64,000 nucleotides of DNA, taken from the NCBI RefSeq assembly GCF_036013975.1, contig NZ_CP107904.1, positions 2,480,001-2,544,000 of the forward strand, written 5' to 3'. The notes under the pieces are model-generated. The model was not told where the DNA came from and made no database searches. It was given only the letters and a program-made list of their open reading frames with translations. Made by a program: the position numbers and the translations under genes. Shown here in pieces: positions 57,461 through 64,000 of this stretch; the first letter of the stretch is position 1, and the number at the start of each line of letters is the position of its first letter. Source of the DNA: Kitasatospora sp. NBC_00458 (GTDB lineage Bacteria; Actinomycetota; Actinomycetes; Streptomycetales; Streptomycetaceae).

Positions 57461-58314
57461 GCGCGCCGCTGCCCCCGGGGCCGCTCGGGACGGCCTGGCC
57501 GTTCGCCGTCGTCAGCACCCCCACCTCCGGCTACGGGGTGGCCGCCGCGCCGGACTTCCTGGTCGCGCGCGGGCGGTCCTTCCTGCTCACCGACCACGCG
57601 ACCGGTGAACCGGGCGACCGGGCCTACCTGCTCGGGCTGACCGGCGCCGACGGCGCCCGCCTCTGGCTGCTCTACCGGATGGTCCCGCTGCAGGCCGGGG
57701 AGGTGGGCCAGGACGGCGAGGTCGCCTACGCGGGCAGTCGGCTCGCCTCGGTCCTCGAAGGCGTCGTCACCCTGGAGCAGCCCGCCTGCGCGCCCACCGC
57801 CGAGTACTTCGACGGGGTGCACGAGCTCGTCCGGACGGCCGTCCGGGAGTACTTCCTCGCCGACGACAGCAGGCGTCCGGCGCGCCCGATGCCGGGCACG
57901 GCCGGGCCGCCCGCGCCGGACGGCGACGAGGCCGGGAACGTCCTGCCGCTGACCGTGCTGAACCCGAAACGGACGAAGGAGCACCTGCACGTCGCCGACG
58001 TGCCTCTTCCACCCGGGGAGCGGGACGAGGCCGCCGGGCCCGCCGCCGCTCCTCCCGGCACTCGTCCCACCGGGTCTGGTCTCCCGGACCGGCAGGCTCC
58101 TGACCTCGGCCGGCCGGGGGCTGATCCGGCTGGGAGCGGCCCTGGAGGCGCTGGCGGCCCCGGAACCGCCCACACCGCCGGTGCCGCCGCGACCGCCGGG
58201 TCCTCCGGCGGTGCGGGCGGTGGTCCGGGCGGCTTCGGCCGACCCGCTCTCGCCGTCATCGGAGCGCTGAGCCTGCTGGTGTTCGTCCTGCTGGTGCTGC
58301 TCGCCGTGAAGTGA
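57457..58314 (+). CDS. Tail-anchored membrane protein coupled to the GTPase
   Basis: 285 residues from ATG 57457, overlapping the GTPase stop by 4 nt. Residues about 10-140 form an ordered domain ([58 protein letters not shown]). A Gly/Pro/Ala-rich linker follows (about 145-260), and the protein ends in a single hydrophobic helix ([21 protein letters not shown]) with one Lys after it, a tail-anchor topology with the domain in the cytoplasm. I know no family for the N-terminal domain. It is probably the membrane platform or effector for the GTPase. Confidence 0.72.
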   Translation: MSAPLPPGPLGTAWPFAVVSTPTSGYGVAAAPDFLVARGRSFLLTDHATGEPGDRAYLLGLTGADGARLWLLYRMVPLQAGEVGQDGEVAYAGSRLASVLEGVVTLEQPACAPTAEYFDGVHELVRTAVREYFLADDSRRPARPMPGTAGPPAPDGDEAGNVLPLTVLNPKRTKEHLHVADVPLPPGERDEAAGPAAAPPGTRPTGSGLPDRQAPDLGRPGADPAGSGPGGAGGPGTAHTAGAAATAGSSGGAGGGPGGFGRPALAVIGALSLLVFVLLVLLAVK

Positions 58315-58315
58315 G

Positions 58316-58344
58316 CCCCGCCCGGGGCCGGGCCCCGGGCGGGG
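58316..58344. terminator. Terminator between the tail-anchored protein gene and hisF
   Basis: A 14-bp inverted repeat (58316-58329 with 58331-58344) in the short gap between convergent genes. Confidence 0.7.
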
Positions 58345-58365
58345 GCACCGGGTGCCCGGCCCGCC

Positions 58366-59136
58366 TCAGCGGACCGGGTGCCCGGCCTCCCGCAGCGCGT
58401 CCTTGACCTCGCCGATCCGCAGGTCGCCGAAGTGGAAGACGCTGGCGGCCAGCACCGCGTCCGCGCCGGCCTCCACGGCCGGGGCGAAGTCGGCGAGCTT
58501 CCCGGCGCCGCCGGAGGCGATCACCGGCACCGAGACGGTCTTGCGGACGGCCCGGATCAGCTCCAGGTCGTAGCCGTCCTTGGTGCCGTCCGCGTCCATC
58601 GAGTTGAGCAGGATCTCGCCCGCGCCCAGCTCGGCGGCGCGCCCGGCCCACTCGACGGCGTCCAGTCCGGTGCCCTGGCGCCCGCCGTGCGTGGTGACCT
58701 CGAAGCCCGACTCGGTCTCCGTCCCGGGCGGGCAGCGCCGGGCGTCGACCGAGAGCACCAGCACCTGGCGGCCGAACCGCTTCGCGATCTCCCGGACCAG
58801 CTCCGGCCGCGCGATGGCGGCCGTGTTGACGCCGACCTTGTCGGCGCCGGCCCGGAGCAGCTTGTCGACGTCCTCGACGGCGCGGACGCCGCCGCCGACG
58901 GTGAGCGGGATGAAGACCTGCTCGGCGGTGCGGCGGACCACGTCGTAGGTGGTCTCGCGGTCGCCCGAGGAGGCGGTGATGTCGAGGAAGGTCAGCTCGT
59001 CCGCGCCCTCGGCGTCGTAGAGCTTGGCCATCTCGACCGGGTCCCCGGCGTCGCGCAGGTTCTGGAAGTTGACGCCCTTGACCACCCGGCCGGCGTCGAC
59101 GTCCAGGCAGGGGATGACACGTACGGCGAGGGTCAC
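58366..59136 (-). CDS. hisF: Imidazole glycerol phosphate synthase cyclase subunit
   Basis: 256 residues from GTG 59136, overlapping the RidA stop (GTGA). TIM barrel with the catalytic Asp12 in [12 protein letters not shown] and the second Asp in [15 protein letters not shown], plus phosphate-binding GGGVR and ASGGAGK. It receives ammonia from HisH through the barrel and converts PRFAR to imidazole glycerol phosphate and AICAR. It is the last gene of the his operon; unlike many genomes, hisF is separated from hisH by ridA and hisA. Confidence 0.96.
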   Translation of the reverse strand: MTLAVRVIPCLDVDAGRVVKGVNFQNLRDAGDPVEMAKLYDAEGADELTFLDITASSGDRETTYDVVRRTAEQVFIPLTVGGGVRAVEDVDKLLRAGADKVGVNTAAIARPELVREIAKRFGRQVLVLSVDARRCPPGTETESGFEVTTHGGRQGTGLDAVEWAGRAAELGAGEILLNSMDADGTKDGYDLELIRAVRKTVSVPVIASGGAGKLADFAPAVEAGADAVLAASVFHFGDLRIGEVKDALREAGHPVR

Positions 59137-59597
59137 TGCGGTTTGCCTTCCAGCGTCGTGGCGAGCCCGGCGCGGTGGGCGTCGATCTCGACCTCGACCA
59201 TCATCCGGGAGTCGACGAGGCCCTCGACCACCACCATGGTGGCGGCCGGGCGGACCTCGTCGAAGAGGAACTTGTGGGCGCGGCCGGCCTCGGCGCAGTC
59301 CCGGACGTGGGTCACGTAGATCCGGGTGCGGACCACGTCCGCGAGGGTGAGGCCGAACCGCTCCAGGGCCTCGCGCGCCGTCCCGAAGGCGGCGAGCGTC
59401 TGCCCGTACGGGTCGCCCTCGTGGTGGACGACGCCGTCGACGTCGAGCGCGGTGGCGCCGGAGACGAGGACGAAGTCCCCGGCCGCGACGGCCCGGGAGA
59501 AGCCGAACTCCTCCTCCTGGGGGAAGGAGCCGGGAACCCGCTCGTGCCGTCGCGCGGCCGGGTCCGGGGCGGGGCCGCCGGTTGACCCTGTGCTCAT
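59133..59597 (-). CDS. RidA-family enamine/imine deaminase in the his operon
   Basis: 154 residues from ATG 59597. Shows the RidA fold features [13 protein letters not shown], the Arg in RTRIYVTHV that binds the substrate carboxylate, and the C-terminal catalytic region [20 protein letters not shown]. The N-terminal 25 residues are an Ala/Pro/Arg extension. RidA hydrolyses reactive enamines formed by PLP enzymes. Stop/start overlaps with hisA (ATGA) and hisF (GTGA) fix it in the his operon, probably to clear reactive intermediates, though its exact role here is unproved. Confidence 0.87.
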   Translation of the reverse strand: MSTGSTGGPAPDPAARRHERVPGSFPQEEEFGFSRAVAAGDFVLVSGATALDVDGVVHHEGDPYGQTLAAFGTAREALERFGLTLADVVRTRIYVTHVRDCAEAGRAHKFLFDEVRPAATMVVVEGLVDSRMMVEVEIDAHRAGLATTLEGKPQ

Positions 59598-60319
59598 CGG
59601 GACACTGCCTCCAGGGCCTCTTCGAGGGTGAACTTCTGCTCGTAGAGTGCCTTGCCGACGATCGCTCCCTCGACTCCCTCGCCGACGAGCGTGGCGATCG
59701 CCCGCAGGTCGTCCAGCGAGGAGACGCCGCCGGAGGCGACCACCGGGCGGTCGGTGGCGGCGCAGACGTTGCGCAGCAGCTGCAGGTTGGGGCCGGTCAG
59801 GGTGCCGTCGCGGTCGACGTCGGTGACCACGTACCGGGCGCAGCCCTCGGAGTCGAGACGGGCCAGCACCTCGTAGAGCTGGCCGCCGTCGCGGGTCCAG
59901 CCGCGGCCGCGCAGGGTGGTGCCGACCACGTCCAGGCCGACGGCGATCTTGTCGCCGTGCTCGGCGATGACCTTGGCGACCCACTCGGGGCTCTCCAGGG
60001 CGGCGGTGCCGAGGTTGACCCGGGTGCAGCCGGTGGCCAGCGCGGCGGCCAGCGACTCGTCGTCGCGGATGCCGCCGGACAGCTCGACCTTGATGTCGAG
60101 GGCCGCGGTGACCTCGCGGAGCAGCTCGCGGTTGGAGCCGGTGCCGAAGGCGGCGTCGAGGTCGACCAGGTGGAGCCACTCGGCGCCGGCGTTCTGCCAG
60201 GCGAGGGCGGCGGCGAGCGGCTCGCCGAAGGAGGTCTCGGTGCCGGAGGCACCCTTGACCAGGCGGACCGCCTGGCCGTCCCGGACGTCGACGGCGGGGA
60301 GCAGTTCGAGGCGACTCAT
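59594..60319 (-). CDS. priA: Phosphoribosyl isomerase (PriA-type HisA/TrpF)
   Basis: 241 residues from ATG 60319. TIM barrel with Asp11 (PAVDVRDG) and the second catalytic Asp in [14 protein letters not shown], and phosphate-binding ELSGGIRDD and VASGGVSS. In streptomycetes and mycobacteria this enzyme (PriA) isomerises both ProFAR for histidine and phosphoribosyl anthranilate for tryptophan. No trpF gene accompanies the trpCMBA cluster here, which agrees with the dual role, but the dual activity itself is inferred from the family. Confidence 0.93.
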   Translation of the reverse strand: MSRLELLPAVDVRDGQAVRLVKGASGTETSFGEPLAAALAWQNAGAEWLHLVDLDAAFGTGSNRELLREVTAALDIKVELSGGIRDDESLAAALATGCTRVNLGTAALESPEWVAKVIAEHGDKIAVGLDVVGTTLRGRGWTRDGGQLYEVLARLDSEGCARYVVTDVDRDGTLTGPNLQLLRNVCAATDRPVVASGGVSSLDDLRAIATLVGEGVEGAIVGKALYEQKFTLEEALEAVSR

Positions 60320-60341
60320 GGTGTTGGCAACTCTCAGATCG

Positions 60342-60977
60342 TCAGAGGGTGTTGACCCAGTTGGTCAGCAGGGCGGCGCCGGCGTCGCCGGACTTCTCCG
60401 GATGGAACTGGGTGGCCCAGAGCGGCCCGTTCTCGATGGCGGCGACGAACGGCTCGCCGTGCGTGGCCCAGGTCACCAGTGGCGGGTTGATCCGCGCGCT
60501 GTGGACCTCCAGCTCCCAGCGGCGCACCGCGTAGGAGTGCACGAAGTAGAAGCGGGTGTCCGCGTCGAGGCCGGCGAACATCCGGCCGCCGGCGGGGGCG
60601 TCGACGGTGTTCCAGCCCATGTGCGGGACGACGGGTGCCTCCAGCGGCTCCACGGTGCCCGGCCACTCGTCGCAGCCCGCGGTCTCCACCCCGTGCTCGA
60701 CCCCCTTCTCGAAGAGGATCTGCATGCCGACGCAGATGCCCATGACGGGGCGGCCCCCGGCGAGCCGGCGGCCGATGATCCAGTCCCCGCGGACGGCCTT
60801 CAGCCCGCGCATGCAGGCCTCGAAGGCGCCGACGCCGGGGACGAGCAGGCCGTCCGCGTCCATCGCGGCCTGGTAGTCGGAGGTGACGGTGACGTTCGCC
60901 CCGGTGCGCTCCAGGGCGCGCTGTGCCGAGCGGAGGTTGCCCGAGCCGTAGTCGAGGACGACGACGTTCTTGCCCAT
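60342..60977 (-). CDS. hisH: Imidazole glycerol phosphate synthase glutaminase subunit
   Basis: 211 residues from ATG 60977. Class I glutamine amidotransferase with nucleophile Cys82 in GICVGMQ, oxyanion strand PGVGAF, and the catalytic His-x-Glu in [10 protein letters not shown] near the C-terminus. It hydrolyses glutamine and supplies ammonia to HisF. It is 22 bp upstream of priA and follows the 50-residue membrane protein by 33 bp. Confidence 0.96.
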   Translation of the reverse strand: MGKNVVVLDYGSGNLRSAQRALERTGANVTVTSDYQAAMDADGLLVPGVGAFEACMRGLKAVRGDWIIGRRLAGGRPVMGICVGMQILFEKGVEHGVETAGCDEWPGTVEPLEAPVVPHMGWNTVDAPAGGRMFAGLDADTRFYFVHSYAVRRWELEVHSARINPPLVTWATHGEPFVAAIENGPLWATQFHPEKSGDAGAALLTNWVNTL

Positions 60978-61010
60978 GTTCAGGTGTCCAGTCTTTCGTT
61001 CGCTCGGCGG

Positions 61011-61163
61011 TTACAGGCGCATCAGGCCGGAGGCGAGGCACATCACCGAGCCGAACGCCATCACGGCGATGACGCCCTTCGGGATCTTCTGCTTCCAGAA
61101 CGAGACGACGCCGCCGGCCAGGAAGAGGCCCGCGAAGATGAGGACGACAGCGGACTTGCTCAC
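61011..61163 (-). CDS. 50-residue membrane protein coupled to hisB
   Basis: From GTG 61163 to TAA 61011; the start overlaps the hisB stop by 4 nt (GTGA). Two short hydrophobic helices (AVVLIFAGLFLAGGVVSF and GVIAVMAFGSVMCLASGLM) are joined by KQKIPKG. It is too small for an enzyme. Because translation is coupled to hisB and the gene sits before hisH, it is probably a real, conserved small protein of the actinobacterial his operon. The function is unknown; membrane location for the pathway or a regulatory role are speculation. Confidence 0.75.
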   Translation of the reverse strand: MSKSAVVLIFAGLFLAGGVVSFWKQKIPKGVIAVMAFGSVMCLASGLMRL

Positions 61164-61753
61164 AGCGCACCCTTGGTCGACGGGAGGATGCCGGCCGCGC
61201 GCGGGTCGCGCTCGGCGGCGTAGCGCAGCGCCCGGGCCAGCGCCTTGAACTGGCACTCCACGATGTGGTGCGCGTTGCGTCCGTACGGGACGTGGACGTG
61301 CAGCGCGATCTGCGCCTGGGCCACGAAGGACTCCAGGATGTGCCGGGTCATGGTGGTGTCGTAGGTGCCGATCATCGGCGCCATCTTCTCCGGCTCGGTG
61401 TGCACCAGGTAGGGGCGGCCGGAGAGGTCGACGGTCACCTGGGCGAGCGACTCGTCCAGCGGCACGGTGCAGTTGCCGAACCGGTAGATGCCGACCTTGT
61501 CGCCGAGCGCCTGCTTGAAGGCGGCGCCGAGCGCGAGGGCGGTGTCCTCGATGGTGTGGTGGGTGTCGATGTGCAGGTCGCCGTCGGTCTTCACGGTGAG
61601 GTCGAAGAGGCCGTGCCGGCCGAGCTGGTCGAGCATGTGGTCGTAGAAGCCGACGCCCGTGGAGATGTCGGTCTTCCCGGTCCCGTCGAGGTCTATCTCG
61701 ACCAGGACCGAGGTCTCCTTGGTGGTGCGTTCGACGCGTCCGATACGGGTCAT
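61160..61753 (-). CDS. hisB: Imidazoleglycerol-phosphate dehydratase
   Basis: 197 residues from ATG 61753. Contains the metal-binding motifs GFYDHMLDQLGRHG, DTHHTIED (first metal site) and the second half repeat HILESFVAQAQIALH and RNAHHIVECQFKAL. Only the dehydratase domain is present, without the histidinol-phosphatase domain of enterobacterial HisB. It follows hisC by 6 bp and overlaps the small membrane protein gene. Confidence 0.96.
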   Translation of the reverse strand: MTRIGRVERTTKETSVLVEIDLDGTGKTDISTGVGFYDHMLDQLGRHGLFDLTVKTDGDLHIDTHHTIEDTALALGAAFKQALGDKVGIYRFGNCTVPLDESLAQVTVDLSGRPYLVHTEPEKMAPMIGTYDTTMTRHILESFVAQAQIALHVHVPYGRNAHHIVECQFKALARALRYAAERDPRAAGILPSTKGAL

Positions 61754-61759
61754 CCGGGG

Positions 61760-62860
61760 TTACAGCTCCTTGATCACTTTGGCGACGGCGTCCAGGAAGG
61801 CGTCGTTCTCGGCGGGGGTGCCGGCGGTGACGCGCAGCCACCCGGGGACGCCGTTGTCACGGACCAGGACGCCCTGGTCGAGGATGGCCCGCCAGGCGGC
61901 GTGGGTGTCGGCGAAGCGGCCGAACTGGACGAAGTTGGCGTCCGAGTCGGTCACCTCCAGCCCGAGCCCGCGCAGCGCCCCGACCAGCCGGTCGCGCTCG
62001 GCCTTGAGCCGGCCGACGTAGCCGAGCAGGGTGTCGGTGTGCTCCAGGCAGGCCAGTGCGGTGGCCTGGGTGACGGCCGACAGGTGGTAGGGCAGGCGGA
62101 CCAGCTGCACCGCGTCCACCACCGCCGGGTCGGCGGCCAGGTAGCCCAGGCGCAGTCCGGCCGCGCCGAAGGCCTTGGACATGGTGCGGGTGACCACCAG
62201 GTTGGGGCGGCCCTCGATCAGCTTCAGCAGCGATTCCCGGTGCGAGAACTCGACGTACGCCTCGTCGACCACCACCAGGCTGGGCCGGGCGGCCTGCGCG
62301 GCCTCGTACAGCCGCAGCACGGTGGCGGACTCGACGGCGGTGCCGGTCGGGTTGTTCGGCGAGCAGACGAACACGACGTTCGGCCGGTGCTCGGCGATCG
62401 CGGCGACGGCCGCGTCGGGGTCGACGGTGAAGTCCTCGCCGCGCGGCCCGGAGATCCAGTCGGTGCCGGTGCCCCGGGAGATCAGGGCGTGCATCGAGTA
62501 GGAGGGCTCGAAGCCGAGCGCGGTGCGGCCGGGGCCGCCGAAGGTCTGCAGCAGCTGCTGGAGCACCTCGTTGGAGCCGTTGGCGGCCCAGACGTTCTCC
62601 CGCGCGACCGGGAAGCCGGTGGTGCGGGTGAGGTAGGCGGCCAGGCCGGTGCGCAGCTCGACCGCGTCCCGGTCCGGGTAGCGGTTGAGGGTGCGGGCGG
62701 CCTCGGCGACCCGCTCGGCGATCCGGGCCACCAGCTCGTCGGGGAGCGGGTACGGGTTCTCGTTGGTGTTCAGCTGGACGGGGACGTCGAGCTGCGGCGC
62801 GCCGTACGGGGACTGGCCGCGCAGCTCGTCCCGGATGGGGAGGGAGTCGATCGTGGTCAC
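61760..62860 (-). CDS. hisC: Histidinol-phosphate aminotransferase
   Basis: 366 residues from GTG 62860, overlapping the hisD stop (GTGA); the open frame continues into hisD shadow sequence. PLP fold type I with [11 protein letters not shown] at the N-terminus, [22 protein letters not shown] and the PLP Lys in [17 protein letters not shown]. It transfers the amino group of glutamate to imidazole acetol phosphate, and so connects to glutamate made by GltBD. Confidence 0.95.
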   Translation of the reverse strand: MTTIDSLPIRDELRGQSPYGAPQLDVPVQLNTNENPYPLPDELVARIAERVAEAARTLNRYPDRDAVELRTGLAAYLTRTTGFPVARENVWAANGSNEVLQQLLQTFGGPGRTALGFEPSYSMHALISRGTGTDWISGPRGEDFTVDPDAAVAAIAEHRPNVVFVCSPNNPTGTAVESATVLRLYEAAQAARPSLVVVDEAYVEFSHRESLLKLIEGRPNLVVTRTMSKAFGAAGLRLGYLAADPAVVDAVQLVRLPYHLSAVTQATALACLEHTDTLLGYVGRLKAERDRLVGALRGLGLEVTDSDANFVQFGRFADTHAAWRAILDQGVLVRDNGVPGWLRVTAGTPAENDAFLDAVAKVIKEL

Positions 62861-64000
62861 GTGCCGGGAACCGTCCAGTCGAATCGGGCCTTGATCGCGT
62901 CGCCGTGACCGGGCAGGTCCTCGGCGTCCGCCAGGGTGACGACGTGCGCGGCGATGCCGGCCAGCGCCTCGCGGTCGTACTCGACGACCTGCACGCCGCG
63001 CAGGAAGGTCTGCACGGACAGGCCCGAGGAGTGGCAGGCGCAGCCGCCGGTGGGCAGCACGTGGTTGGAGCCGGCCGCGTAGTCGCCGAGCGAGACCGGG
63101 GTGTACCGGCCGATGAAGACCGCGCCCGCGTTGCGGACCCGGGCGGCGACCGCGCGGGCGTCCCGGGTGTGGACCTCCAGGTGCTCGGCCGCGTAGGCGT
63201 CGACCACCGCCAGGCCCTGGTCGAGGTCGTCGACCAGGATGACGCCGGACTGGCGGCCGCCCAGCGCCTCGGCGACCCGCTCGCTGTGCCGGGTGCGGGC
63301 GACCTGGGTCTTCAGCTCGGCCTCGACCGCCTCGGCCAGCGCGGGCGAGTCGGTGACCAGCACCGAGCCCGAGGTCGGGCCGTGCTCGGCCTGGCTGATC
63401 AGGTCGGCGGCGACCTCGACCGGGTCGGCGCTGTCGTCGGCGAGGACGGCGATCTCGGTCGGGCCGGCCTCCGAGTCGATGCCGATCCGGCCGGCGAAGT
63501 AGCGCTTGGCGGCGGCGACGTAGATGTTGCCGGGGCCGGTGACCATGTTCACCGGCTCGCACTCCTCGGTGCCGAGCGCGAACATGGCGACCGCCTGGGC
63601 GCCGCCGACGGAGTACACCTCGGTGACGCCCAGCAGCGCGCAGGCCGCCAGGATGGTCGGGTGCACCCGGCCGCCGAAGTCCTTCTGCGGCGGCGAGGTG
63701 ACCGCGATGCCCCGGACGCCCGCTTCCTGGGCGGGCACCACGTTCATCACAACGGAGGACGGGTAGACCGCGAGGCCGCCCGGCACGTACAGGCCGACCC
63801 GGTCCACCGGCACCCAGCGCTGGGTGACCGTGCCGCCCGGCACCACCTGGGTGGTGTGCCCGTCGCGGCGCTGGTCGGCGTGCACCTTGCGGGCCCGGCG
63901 GATCGACTCCTCCAGTGCGGCGCGCACCTTCGGGTCGAGCGTCTCCAGGGCCTCGGCGAGCTGCTCGGCGGGGACCCGGGTGGTCTCCAGCCGGACGCCG
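62857..64000 (-). CDS. hisD: Histidinol dehydrogenase (N-terminus beyond the right edge)
   Basis: The last 381 codons are visible; the frame runs off at 64000, so about 50-60 residues are missing. Signature elements: [63 protein letters not shown] with zinc- and substrate-binding residues, and [15 protein letters not shown]. It oxidises histidinol to histidine with two NAD. It is the upstream gene of the visible his operon; the promoter lies outside the window. Confidence 0.95.
   Translation of the reverse strand, partial: GVRLETTRVPAEQLAEALETLDPKVRAALEESIRRARKVHADQRRDGHTTQVVPGGTVTQRWVPVDRVGLYVPGGLAVYPSSVVMNVVPAQEAGVRGIAVTSPPQKDFGGRVHPTILAACALLGVTEVYSVGGAQAVAMFALGTEECEPVNMVTGPGNIYVAAAKRYFAGRIGIDSEAGPTEIAVLADDSADPVEVAADLISQAEHGPTSGSVLVTDSPALAEAVEAELKTQVARTRHSERVAEALGGRQSGVILVDDLDQGLAVVDAYAAEHLEVHTRDARAVAARVRNAGAVFIGRYTPVSLGDYAAGSNHVLPTGGCACHSSGLSVQTFLRGVQVVEYDREALAGIAAHVVTLADAEDLPGHGDAIKARFDWTVPGT

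Overview
The window is chromosomal DNA from a high-GC actinomycete, almost certainly a Streptomycetaceae (Streptomyces or Kitasatospora). The grounds are extreme G+C at third codon positions, frequent GTG and a few TTG starts, GTGA/ATGA start-stop overlaps, and a gene order that, from memory, follows the conserved core between the branched-chain amino acid transporter and the histidine operon of Streptomyces coelicolor (liv, ANTAR regulator, pyk, gltBD, lgt, trpABMC, trpE, hisI, hisF-ridA-hisA-hisH-hisB-hisC-hisD). Most of the window is core metabolism. Shorter accessory stretches of regulators, membrane proteins and single enzymes are interspersed.

Layout: 1-344 is the 3' part of a thioesterase gene. 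945-6737 is a five-gene liv ABC transporter operon on +. 6844-10034 holds an ANTAR response regulator (-), tRNA-Leu(CAA) (+), a LAGLIDADG/HTH protein (+) and pyruvate kinase (-). 10321-13750 is a three-gene + operon for two solute-binding-like proteins, one fused to a VWA domain, and a small membrane protein. 13909-18865 has a giant LAL/LuxR ATPase regulator (-) divergent from an orphan LuxR regulator (+). 19105-34259 is an accessory stretch: Tat-exported 5'-nucleotidase, BtrH-like/MerR pair, quinone oxidoreductase, AraC regulator, FAD oxidoreductase with its MarR regulator, Uma2 nuclease, methyltransferase, aldehyde dehydrogenase, XRE regulator, MFS exporter and ArsR regulator.

34548-40617 is gltBD (-), with a GlnR-like box upstream. 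41140-52637 is a long minus-strand run: VIT transporter, lgt, a DsbA-like/MauE-like pair, trpA-trpB-trpM-trpC, small membrane proteins, a second Uma2 protein, trpE and hisI. 52808-58314 is a plus-strand accessory block: a Thr/Pro-repeat membrane protein, a TIGR03085-like protein, a VOC protein, a Crp/Fnr regulator, and a GTPase translationally coupled to a tail-anchored protein. 58366-64000 is the his operon (-), read from hisD (cut by the right edge) to hisF, with a RidA gene and a 50-residue membrane protein embedded through overlapping stop/start codons.

How the parts connect: glutamate synthase supplies glutamate, a nitrogen donor. The trp and his pathways share the HisA-type isomerase, which in streptomycetes (PriA) also does the TrpF step; no trpF is visible here. 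The most interesting non-core items are the GTPase/tail-anchored pair, the solute-binding/VWA trio, the tRNA-linked LAGLIDADG protein, the repeat-expanded LAL regulator, and several clear operator-like dyads (MarR, MerR, liv and aldehyde dehydrogenase upstream regions).
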